A stretch of 10,534 bases of DNA. It comes from an uncultured Fimbriimonadales bacterium (GTDB taxonomy: Bacteria; Armatimonadota; Fimbriimonadia; Fimbriimonadales; GBS-DC). The stretch spans positions 1 through 10,534 of the forward strand of contig CALGZO010000190.1 in assembly GCA_937934465.1 (NCBI GenBank), written 5' to 3'. Made by a program: the position numbers and the translations under genes. Below the pieces are notes generated by a model. It saw only the letters and a program-made list of their open reading frames with translations, did no database searches and was not told the DNA's origin. Positions 1 to 6,116 of the stretch are shown here, one piece after another. Position 1 is the first letter of the stretch. The number at the start of each line of letters is the position of its first letter.

Positions 1-76
<76 letters not shown>

Positions 77-80
77 TCGC

Positions 81-158
81 TGGGGGGACCGATGGGACTC
101 GAACCCACGACCTCCTGAGCCACAGTCAGGCGCTCTAACCGACTGAGCTACGATCCCC
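81..158 (-). tRNA. tRNA-His (anticodon GTG)
   Basis: A complete cloverleaf on the minus strand. The anticodon GTG (plus-strand CAC at 121-123) sits in loop CTGTGGC between CCTGA and TCAGG. The acceptor stem is best drawn as GGGATCG/CGGTCCC. That leaves an extra 5' G (position 158) opposite a C discriminator, the G-1:C73 pair that histidyl-tRNA synthetase recognises, and a fully encoded CCA (81-83). The G-1 is therefore genome-encoded. It is the promoter-proximal gene of a His-Lys tRNA pair. Confidence 0.97.
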
Positions 159-170
159 GCAGGCAGCCGA

Positions 171-200
171 ATTATACCATGTCCATCGGTTTGAATGCAA
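171..200 (-). promoter_or_regulatory. Probable promoter of the tRNA-His/tRNA-Lys unit
   Basis: On the minus strand a perfect TATAAT box (171-176), preceded by GG, lies 12 bp upstream of the tRNA-His 5' end. A weak -35 candidate, TTGCAT (195-200), is 18 bp further upstream. Transcription would start near 164 and leave a very short leader for RNase P to remove. The promoter is back to back with that of coaX. Confidence 0.6.
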
Positions 201-205
201 GCGTT

Positions 206-217
206 CAGGTATAATCC
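206..217 (+). promoter_or_regulatory. -10 promoter element of coaX, probably leaderless
   Basis: A perfect TATAAT (210-215) sits inside CAGGTATAATCC and ends 7 nt before the GTG start codon at 223. Initiation 7-8 nt after the box would fall on or next to that GTG, leaving no room for a ribosome binding site, and none is visible. No good -35 hexamer exists at 16-18 bp; TTGAAT at 191-196 is only 13 bp away. The same 12-mer with one difference precedes pepF. Confidence 0.6.
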
Positions 218-222
218 CGTTT

Positions 223-993
223 GTGCTGTTGGGCATCGATGTGGGCAACACGCACACGGTGTTGGGCGTGTACGAGCAGGGACGCTGGCATGCGTGGCGC
301 GTGCATACGAATGCTGCGCGCACGGAAGACGAGCATTACATCCTCTTGCGCACGCTGCTGAACGCAGCAGGACTGCCTGAGTCGATTACAGGCGTCTCGG
401 TCTGCTCGGTTGTGCCTGCGCTGGATGAGCCGCTGCGCCAGATGGCGCGACGATGGCTGCACTGCGAGCCGCTCTTTGTCTCGCACGCGCTGGAGTTGGG
501 TTTCCGAATCGATTACGAGCCGCCTACAGCAGTTGGCGCAGACCGCCTGGCGAACGCGGTGGCGGGCGTGGCGTTGTGCGGTCGCCCTGTAATCGTGGTC
601 GATTTCGGAACGGCGACCACGCTGGACGCCGTCTCGCGCGAAGCGGTTTATGTGGGCGGCGCGATTTTGCCAGGCATCGAATTGATGCTCGAATCGCTTG
701 CGGGGCGCACGGCGCGCCTGCCGCGCATCGCCATCGAGGACGCCTGTCAGCCCATCGGGAAGACCACGCCCGATAGCCTGCGCAGCGGCGTGATTTTGGG
801 ATCCGTCGGCGCGATTGAGTATTTAGTGGGTCTATTTAGGCGCGAGTTGGGCGACGACGCGCAAGTAGTTGCCACGGGCGGCTTGGCGCAGCGTTTCGCT
901 CCCCACTGCCCCAGCATCCAGCGCGTCGAGCCGATGCTCACTTTGGAGGGATTGCGAATCCTCTGGGAACGCTGGTCAGGAGAGGTTCTATGA
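223..993 (+). CDS. coaX: Type III pantothenate kinase
   Basis: CoaX phosphorylates pantothenate to 4'-phosphopantothenate, the first step of coenzyme A synthesis, in the cytoplasm. At 256 residues it has the usual length for this ASKHA-fold family. Visible motifs are the N-terminal phosphate loop GIDVGNT (residues 4-10, Asp6), GADRLANAVAG with the likely catalytic base Asp107, the second phosphate motif VDFGTATT (Asp127) and the C-terminal ATGGLA. The GTG start at 223 is chosen because the family's N-terminus begins just before the GIDVGNT strand and because a -10 box lies immediately upstream, which points to a leaderless message. It opens the plus-strand gene run and overlaps the next gene by ATGA. 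Its product feeds the CoA pool used by AcpS, encoded later in the same run. Identification is by motif and is firm. Confidence 0.96.
   Translation: MLLGIDVGNTHTVLGVYEQGRWHAWRVHTNAARTEDEHYILLRTLLNAAGLPESITGVSVCSVVPALDEPLRQMARRWLHCEPLFVSHALELGFRIDYEPPTAVGADRLANAVAGVALCGRPVIVVDFGTATTLDAVSREAVYVGGAILPGIELMLESLAGRTARLPRIAIEDACQPIGKTTPDSLRSGVILGSVGAIEYLVGLFRRELGDDAQVVATGGLAQRFAPHCPSIQRVEPMLTLEGLRILWERWSGEVL
978..985 (+). promoter_or_regulatory. Ribosome binding site inside the coaX 3' end
   Basis: AGGAGAGG lies at 978-985 within the last codons of coaX. Its AGGAG core is 7 nt from the ATG at 990. It fixes the start of the second gene and allows initiation independent of the ATGA overlap. Confidence 0.7.
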
Positions 994-1607
994 ATCCAGA
1001 GATGCAACAAGCTTGGAGCGCCATTCGCGAGCGCGTCAAACAGCAGGTGACAGGGCGCACGCTCTACCGCGCGTTGGACGCCCTGCAACTGGTGACCATC
1101 GAGGGCGAAATCGTCGTGCTGGGGCTGCCCCACGAGGAGTACCAACTCGCGGGGCACCTGAACGCGCCTACCGTGCGCAAATGGCTGGAGCAGTTCATCG
1201 AGGAAGCCTACGCCTTTCGCCCGCAACTGGTGATTATCGAGGGCGCTACGCTTCAAGATTGGCACATCTATCAGCGCAAGCAAGAGGAGATGCGCCGACT
1301 GAGCGAGCAAGGCGTGCGCAAACGCGAAGCCGAAACGCGCACCTACACCAACTGGGAATCGGTGTACGAGCAGGTGGGACGCCGATTCGCCGAGACGCCC
1401 GGACGCAGCCTCGCCGCCAACCGCGCCCGCTACCTCCACGAAATGATCGAACTCGTGCGCGACGCGCTCCAACGCATCCCTGTGGAGACCGAAGCCGACG
1501 AACGGCAGCTCAACCGCGTGATTGAGCGCATCGCCAACAACGCCGACGCCCCCGCCGCCATCGTCGCGTGGCTGATCCTGCACGCGCCTACATCCCGCCA
1601 ACCATGA
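990..1607 (+). CDS. Protein with DnaA domain I-like N-terminus
   Basis: A 205-residue soluble protein of unproven function. Residues 8-80 follow the pattern of the DnaA N-terminal domain (domain I). A Trp is followed by an amphipathic helix (W9, IRERVKQQV), then a short segment ending RALDALQLVTIEGE, a hydrophobic strand and turn, IVVLGLPHEEY, and a helix VRKWLEQFIEEAY. DnaA domain I mediates self-association and DnaB or DiaA binding. This protein has no AAA+ or DNA-binding part, so it is not DnaA itself. The remainder (about 90-205) is charged and mostly helical, without a motif I recognise. The start overlaps the coaX stop (ATGA) and has a good ribosome binding site; its own stop overlaps the next start by ATGA. 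The domain call rests on pattern only. The gene itself is secure; a function in replication is speculation. Confidence 0.85.
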   Translation: MNPEMQQAWSAIRERVKQQVTGRTLYRALDALQLVTIEGEIVVLGLPHEEYQLAGHLNAPTVRKWLEQFIEEAYAFRPQLVIIEGATLQDWHIYQRKQEEMRRLSEQGVRKREAETRTYTNWESVYEQVGRRFAETPGRSLAANRARYLHEMIELVRDALQRIPVETEADERQLNRVIERIANNADAPAAIVAWLILHAPTSRQP

Positions 1608-2752
1608 ACCGCATCAAACGCCGTGAACGCCTGCTGGTGGGCGTGCTGGTGGTCGTGATTATGGTCGCCGCGCTGGCGCTCATCCGCTCGCAACCGTGGG
1701 GACGGCTCGACCTGCGCCCCATCAAACCCAACACGACCGACTGGATTGTGTGCGTGCGCCTGAACGAAGACGCGCACGGCGACCTGATGGTTCTCAAACC
1801 CGACGGCAGTACCCTGATGCTCACCGAAGACGATTATGACGATCGCAGCCCCGACTGGTCGCCCGACGGCAAAAAGATTGCTTTCTCGTCCAATCGGCGC
1901 GATTTCGTGTATCAGATATGGACGATAGACCCTGACGGCAAAGGGCTGAGCCAACTCACGCTGGGCGGCGGGGCGAAACTCGCGCCGTTTTACGACCGCG
2001 ACGGCAAAGAGATTCTACATATCGCGCAGGGGCTGGTGACCGAAATCGACAACAAGGGCGTGAACGCGCTGCAGCTCATCCCCTCCGCCTCGCAGATGAT
2101 TCAAGTGCGCGAGCAGTACGGGCAGGTGGCGTTCCGCTACGCCAAGCGTCCCAACCCGAACCTCATCGCCGCCGTGCAACGCTTGGATGAAGGCGAGCAA
2201 GTGGTGCTACAAGACCTGACCGTCGCGCAGCAGCAGTTCACCCTGCCTGTCGTAATCGGCGGCGAGCAGGTGGACTTAGACTGGTCGCCCGCAAGCCAGA
2301 GCTTGGTCGTGAGCGGCGCAGGGCTGGTGGTACCGACGCCTGAGGGCGAGCGCGCCGTGGGCGGCGTCATCCGCTTCGATTTCGGCGCAACCACGCGCGA
2401 GGTGCAACCGATGCCCCTCTGGCTCTCGCCCGACAACGCCGAAGCCGCCATCGAGGTCGCCTGGTCGCCCGACGGCAGCCGCGTCGCGTTCGTGCTGTGC
2501 CAACGGCTCAAGGACGGCAAACTCAAGCGCGTCGGCTTGGCGACCGTGCCTGAAACAGGCGGCGCGCCCACGCTGATTATCGAAGGCGAAGTGTACCACC
2601 CCCACTGGTCGCCCGACGGACAGCAACTCGTGTTCGCGATGGGCGCGTTGGGCAACCGCCAAATCTACACCGTGCGCATCGACGGCACAGACCTCCAACA
2701 ACGCACGCAGTCAGGCGACCACATCACCCCGCGCTGGTCGCCCGCGCGGTGA
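1604..2752 (+). CDS. Membrane-anchored TolB-like PD40 beta-propeller protein
   Basis: A 382-residue protein with a basic N-terminus (MNRIKRRER) and one membrane segment (about residues 10-28, LLVGVLVVVIMVAALALI). The rest should face outside the membrane. Five copies of the PD40/WD40-like WSP signature, W-S-P-D-G in the best copies, lie at Trp85, Trp227, Trp287, Trp335 and Trp378. Spacings of about 43-60 in the later copies indicate a TolB-like beta-propeller with less conserved blades between 85 and 227. The ATG at 1604 is preferred over the GTG at 1568. It gives the ATGA overlap typical of this run and a normal signal-anchor start, whereas the longer form would prefix 12 residues read from inside the upstream gene. 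Such propellers usually scaffold protein contacts at the envelope. It lacks the TolB N-terminal domain, so I do not call it TolB. Confidence 0.88.
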   Translation: MNRIKRRERLLVGVLVVVIMVAALALIRSQPWGRLDLRPIKPNTTDWIVCVRLNEDAHGDLMVLKPDGSTLMLTEDDYDDRSPDWSPDGKKIAFSSNRRDFVYQIWTIDPDGKGLSQLTLGGGAKLAPFYDRDGKEILHIAQGLVTEIDNKGVNALQLIPSASQMIQVREQYGQVAFRYAKRPNPNLIAAVQRLDEGEQVVLQDLTVAQQQFTLPVVIGGEQVDLDWSPASQSLVVSGAGLVVPTPEGERAVGGVIRFDFGATTREVQPMPLWLSPDNAEAAIEVAWSPDGSRVAFVLCQRLKDGKLKRVGLATVPETGGAPTLIIEGEVYHPHWSPDGQQLVFAMGALGNRQIYTVRIDGTDLQQRTQSGDHITPRWSPAR

Positions 2753-2762
2753 AATTTTCGGA

Positions 2763-2782
2763 TATAATAGTTCGACGGAGGA
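2763..2782 (+). promoter_or_regulatory. Internal promoter box and ribosome binding site of the DUF1573 gene
   Basis: TATAAT (2763-2768) lies in the 36-bp gap after the propeller gene, the longest gap in the plus-strand run. GGAGGA (2777-2782) is 6 nt from the ATG at 2789. A start near 2775 would give a leader of about 14 nt that still contains the ribosome binding site. I see no matching -35 box, so the five downstream genes may have their own promoter as well as read-through. Confidence 0.5.
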
Positions 2783-2788
2783 ACGGCT

Positions 2789-4429
2789 ATGAAGAGAGCT
2801 CTCTTAACGCTGCTGTTTTTAGGGTTTGCAGCGCAGCTCTGGGCGCAGAACGCACCCAGCGCGCCCACGCTGCCTGAGAATGTCATCAAACAAGAACACG
2901 AGCAACTTACACAAGCAATCAACTCCCTCTCGAAAGGCGCGTTCGAGGAAGCCGAGAAACTGGCGCGCCCGCTGAGCATCCCCGCGACAATCCGAATCTA
3001 CGGCAGCTGGGCGACCATCCCGTATGAGCTGCGCGAGACCTTCCGCCAAGCAGCACTCGAAGCCGTGCAGAACTGGAACAACGCGCTGGGCGGCGACCCG
3101 CGCATCGAGTGGACGGACGACGAACGCGCCGCCGATGTGCAGATTGTCTTCGAAGAGGATGTCGCCGAAATCGTTGCAGGGCAGTTCAAACTGCTGCACG
3201 GACGCTCGCGCCTATTTTTACCCCCTGCTCAGGGCGATAAGCGGCGCGTGCGCGCGCGGATTGCGACCTACATCCCCTACACCGAGATGCCGCAGCCGAG
3301 CCGAGCCATCGCGCACCTGGTGGGGCAGGCGGTAGGGGCTTACTTGGGGCTGGGCGAAAGCCAAAAAGACACCGACCTGATGGGACCTGTGTGGAACTCC
3401 GAAGACCTCCCCACCGCGCCCAACGCAGAAGAGGTGCAGCGCGTGCGTGCGCTCAACCAAGCGCGTATCACCCTCGTGAACTACATCGCCCAGCGCGTCG
3501 TCGTGCATATGCCCAAGCCGAAAATCAGAGTGGATGCGATGGAACACGACTTCGGCGAGACCGTGCAAGGCGCAGTGGTCAAACATACTTTCATCATCAA
3601 GAACGAGGGCGACGCGCCGTTGGAAATTAACGCCCGCCCCAGCTGCGGCTGCGTCACGCCCTACTACGACCGCGTGATCGAGCCTGGCAAAGAGGGCAAA
3701 ATCGAGGCGGAACTGCGCACGGCAGGCTTCCGCGGCGCACAAATCAAGACCATCCAAGTAACCTCCAACGACCCCGACACGCCGAACCTAACCCTACGCC
3801 TGACCACCAATATCCGCACCGCCATCGAAGTGCGCCCCAGCGAGCAAATCCCCCTCGCGCTGAAGACGGGCGAGCCGACGGTGCAAGAGGTGGAGATTGT
3901 CGCCGCGACCGACGAGACGCTCGAAGTGCAAGAGGTGCGCGCGAATGTGCCTTTCGCAACCGCCAAAGCCGAGAAGATCGACAACAAGCGCACCAAAGTC
4001 ATCATCACCATCAGCCCCGACGCGCCCGCAGGACGCAACACGGTGCTGGTAACGGCGCGCACGAACTCCGCCGCTCAACCCCAAGTGAACATCGCGTTGA
4101 ATTACGAGAAAGGCATCATCGTCACGCCGACCACCGTGTTTTTCGGCGCCATCAACTCTGCAACGCCCCTGCCTATCGAGCGCGTGGTCACGGTCAGCCG
4201 CAGCGACAAGGGCTTCCAAGTCAAAAAGTTCGAGGTGGACGACCCCAACATCGAGGTTCGGCACGAGTCGAGCGAGGACGGCAAGCAGCACCGCTTCATC
4301 CTGCGCTACAAGGGCGGCTGGCAGGCAGGTTCGGTGCGAAAGAACCTCATCATCGAAACGGATGACCCGCAGCAACCCACGCTGCGCGTGTCGATTATGG
4401 CGAATGTGCTGGCAGTGAACCCGCAGTAA
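2789..4429 (+). CDS. Secreted DUF1573 protein with degenerate metzincin-like domain
   Basis: A 546-residue exported protein. Residues 1-19 form a signal peptide ending LWAQ, with likely cleavage near AQN. Residues about 68-200 resemble a matrixin or metzincin peptidase domain: a helix with AVQNWNNAL, then ADVQIVFEED. The expected zinc motif HExxHxxGxxH is degenerate: H176-L-V-G-Q180 replaces HExxH and GLGES (Glu190) replaces GLGHS, although a Met-turn-like LMGP (Met198) remains. It is therefore probably catalytically dead. Residues about 245-338 form a DUF1573 Ig-like domain with FGETVQGAVVKHTFIIKNEG and the typical SCGC (Cys286, Cys288). Two further Ig-like segments follow (about 345-440 and 440-546; the last contains FFGAIN and TDDPQQP). 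The architecture suggests an extracytoplasmic binding or structural protein. The start is fixed by GGAGGA 6 nt upstream. Five bases separate it from the TPR gene. Confidence 0.88.
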   Translation: MKRALLTLLFLGFAAQLWAQNAPSAPTLPENVIKQEHEQLTQAINSLSKGAFEEAEKLARPLSIPATIRIYGSWATIPYELRETFRQAALEAVQNWNNALGGDPRIEWTDDERAADVQIVFEEDVAEIVAGQFKLLHGRSRLFLPPAQGDKRRVRARIATYIPYTEMPQPSRAIAHLVGQAVGAYLGLGESQKDTDLMGPVWNSEDLPTAPNAEEVQRVRALNQARITLVNYIAQRVVVHMPKPKIRVDAMEHDFGETVQGAVVKHTFIIKNEGDAPLEINARPSCGCVTPYYDRVIEPGKEGKIEAELRTAGFRGAQIKTIQVTSNDPDTPNLTLRLTTNIRTAIEVRPSEQIPLALKTGEPTVQEVEIVAATDETLEVQEVRANVPFATAKAEKIDNKRTKVIITISPDAPAGRNTVLVTARTNSAAQPQVNIALNYEKGIIVTPTTVFFGAINSATPLPIERVVTVSRSDKGFQVKKFEVDDPNIEVRHESSEDGKQHRFILRYKGGWQAGSVRKNLIIETDDPQQPTLRVSIMANVLAVNPQ

Positions 4430-4434
4430 TAGCC

Positions 4435-5415
4435 ATGAACACCGATAGACTACTGGAGCGAGCGCATCAGGCGTTGGCGCAGCGCGATGTGGAGACCGTG
4501 CGTCAGTGCGCGCGCAAACTCCACATGGCGCGCCACCCTGAAGCCTACTACTACGAGGCGTCCGCTCACGAACTTGAAGGCAACATGGAGCAGGCTATTG
4601 AGGCGCTGCAACGCGGCGTGCGCGCCCGACCACGCGATATCGACCGATACAAAGACCTCATCCAACTGCTCGATCGGCTGCAACGCGACGAGGATGCTCT
4701 CCAAATCTGCGAGGAGGCTATCGAAAAATTCGAAGGCACTGACAAGTTCACCCTCTACGGGCACAAGATACACATACTCACGAGCCTCGAACGCTACACG
4801 GAAGCTCTTCAAGCCGTCGACGACGCGCTGCAACTTCCACCGCCCCAATACCGTGCAGAGTACGAGCAGATGCTGGAGCCAGTGCGCTTGGGGCTACTGG
4901 TCAAGCTCAAAGACCGCGCGGGCGCGCTCGAGTCGCTTCAACGCCTCGAACGCGCGGCGCAAGAAAACCCCGACGATCTCTACCTAATCTCCAGAATGTA
5001 TGCGTCGAAAGCGTCGATTGCATACGATTTAGACGAGGATATCCCCACCGCGCGCGCCCTCGCTCAGCAAGCCCTACAGTACGACCGCGCCAACCTGACC
5101 GCAATCACTATCCTCTATGAAACGGGCGAGCCTGTAGCCGATACGGTCTATTTTTACGCCTTTCAGATAGCCAGCTTCGTACCGCAACGAGGGGACGCCG
5201 AGAAGACCGAGTTGCGCGTCTCCACCTACATAATCGCCGCGCGCAACAAAGAGGAGGCTAAGCGCATCGCCTTAGAGTACGAAAGCGATGCGCTTCCCGA
5301 CGCCACCAAGATAGTGAACGAAGGCACTGTGCGCCGAGAGCCTAAGCAGAATGTGCCCGTCGGTATTGTGAGTATCCAAGAAGAGTATTACGATCCGGAG
5401 GACTTCCACGCATGA
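4435..5415 (+). CDS. Tetratricopeptide-repeat protein
   Basis: A 326-residue protein without signal peptide or membrane segment, so cytoplasmic. TPR-type helix pairs are visible at about residues 35-68 (AYYYEASAHELEGNMEQAIEALQRGV), 69-103 (YKDLIQLLDRLQRDEDALQICEEAI) and 104-138 (HKIHILTSLERYTEALQAVDDAL). Weaker pairs run from about 143 to 225. The C-terminal 100 residues are less regular and end in an acidic tail (EEYYDPEDFHA). TPR arrays bind other proteins; the partner is unknown. It starts 5 bp after the DUF1573 stop with no clear ribosome binding site, so translation is probably coupled. It overlaps the next gene by ATGA. Its position between an exported protein and a membrane protein may hint at envelope work, but that is inference. 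Confidence 0.88.
   Translation: MNTDRLLERAHQALAQRDVETVRQCARKLHMARHPEAYYYEASAHELEGNMEQAIEALQRGVRARPRDIDRYKDLIQLLDRLQRDEDALQICEEAIEKFEGTDKFTLYGHKIHILTSLERYTEALQAVDDALQLPPPQYRAEYEQMLEPVRLGLLVKLKDRAGALESLQRLERAAQENPDDLYLISRMYASKASIAYDLDEDIPTARALAQQALQYDRANLTAITILYETGEPVADTVYFYAFQIASFVPQRGDAEKTELRVSTYIIAARNKEEAKRIALEYESDALPDATKIVNEGTVRREPKQNVPVGIVSIQEEYYDPEDFHA
5397..5401 (+). promoter_or_regulatory. Ribosome binding site of the small membrane protein gene
   Basis: GGAGG at 5397-5401, within the last codons of the TPR gene, is 10 nt from the ATG at 5412. It supports that start together with the ATGA overlap. Confidence 0.55.
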
Positions 5416-5747
5416 GACACTTTCAGACCCTGTTGCTGGTGGCGATAGTCGCGCTGTTCGGTTTCTTGAGCGGCGTGACGCTGATGGACGCGCGCGAGTC
5501 GCAGCGTCGCCCGCGCATCGCCGAGAGCGTCGACGCGAAGCGGTTCCGCCTGTACGATGAGCAGGGCAACCTGCGCGCGGAGCTGGGCATGCCGTTCGGC
5601 GAGCCTGCGCTGTTTCTGTATGACGCGAAGGGCAAGCCGCGCGCTTGGATTTTGCTCGACCGCGAGGGGAACGCCCGCATGATGTTCGTGGACGGCGACG
5701 ACCAGCCCCAGTGGAGCGCGCCGCCCGCCGACGCCAACAAACCGTAG
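5412..5747 (+). CDS. Small membrane-anchored protein with repeated LYD-G-RA strands
   Basis: A 111-residue protein. Residues 4-25 (FQTLLLVAIVALFGFLSGVTLM) form one membrane anchor or uncleaved signal. The outer part holds three short strand-turn units of one pattern: FRLYDEQGNLRAELG (about 46-60), LFLYDAKGKPRAWIL (about 67-81) and LLDREGNARMMFV (about 81-93), each an aromatic or hydrophobic strand, an Asp-x-x-Gly turn and a basic residue. I have seen this pattern in small uncharacterised bacterial proteins but know no function for it. It ends in a Pro/Ala-rich tail. The start overlaps the TPR stop (ATGA). The gene is credible from its context, ribosome binding site and composition. Confidence 0.8.
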   Translation: MRHFQTLLLVAIVALFGFLSGVTLMDARESQRRPRIAESVDAKRFRLYDEQGNLRAELGMPFGEPALFLYDAKGKPRAWILLDREGNARMMFVDGDDQPQWSAPPADANKP

Positions 5748-5753
5748 CCTGAC

Positions 5754-6116
5754 ATGATCCTTGGCGTCGGCGTGGACTTGGTGGAGTTGGAGCGGATTGC
5801 GCAAGCGTGCGCCCGCCACCCGCGCTTCGTGGAGCGCATCCTCACGCCCGCCGAGCGCGACTACTGCCTCGCGCGACGCTCGAACCCGACGCCGCATATC
5901 GCAGGCAGGTGGTGCGCGAAGGAGGCTGTGATGAAGGCGGTTGGACATCCCCTGCGCTGGCAGGAGGTGGAAATCTTGCCCGACGCGCACGGCAAGCCCG
6001 TGGTGCGTCTGCACGGCTCAAGCGCACACGCCGTCGGCGCAGGCGAACTGATTGTGAGCATCACGCACACACGCACACTCGCGCACGCCCTCGCCTTGTG
6101 GGTGGTGAACCGATGA
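5754..6116 (+). CDS. acpS: Holo-[acyl-carrier-protein] synthase
   Basis: AcpS transfers the 4'-phosphopantetheine arm of coenzyme A to a serine of acyl carrier protein, activating it for fatty acid synthesis in the cytoplasm. The 120-residue length is normal. Motifs are GVGVDLVEL (residues 4-12, with the Mg2+-binding Asp8), FVERILTPAE (25-34), HIAGRWCAKEAVMKA (48-62, with the second metal ligand Glu57) and the C-terminal SITHT (102-106). The start is 6 bp after the previous stop with no evident ribosome binding site, and ILGVGVDLVE begins exactly where the family does. It overlaps purN by ATGA. It uses the product of the pathway that CoaX opens at the head of the run. Confidence 0.96.
   Translation: MILGVGVDLVELERIAQACARHPRFVERILTPAERDYCLARRSNPTPHIAGRWCAKEAVMKAVGHPLRWQEVEILPDAHGKPVVRLHGSSAHAVGAGELIVSITHTRTLAHALALWVVNR

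Noticed and set aside
191..196. TTGAAT as the -35 box of coaX
   Set aside because: It is 13 bp from TATAAT, too close for a standard sigma-70-type promoter; spacing of 16-18 bp gives no match.
1568..1603. Upstream GTG start extending the propeller protein by 12 residues
   Set aside because: It lies deep inside the preceding gene and would put a Pro-rich stretch before the basic signal-anchor. The ATG at 1604 forms the ATGA overlap seen at other junctions.
5807..6112. N-terminal extension of purN by about 100 residues
   Set aside because: It is the out-of-frame shadow of acpS. The PurN fold starts at KRIAILVSG, directly after the ATG at 6113.
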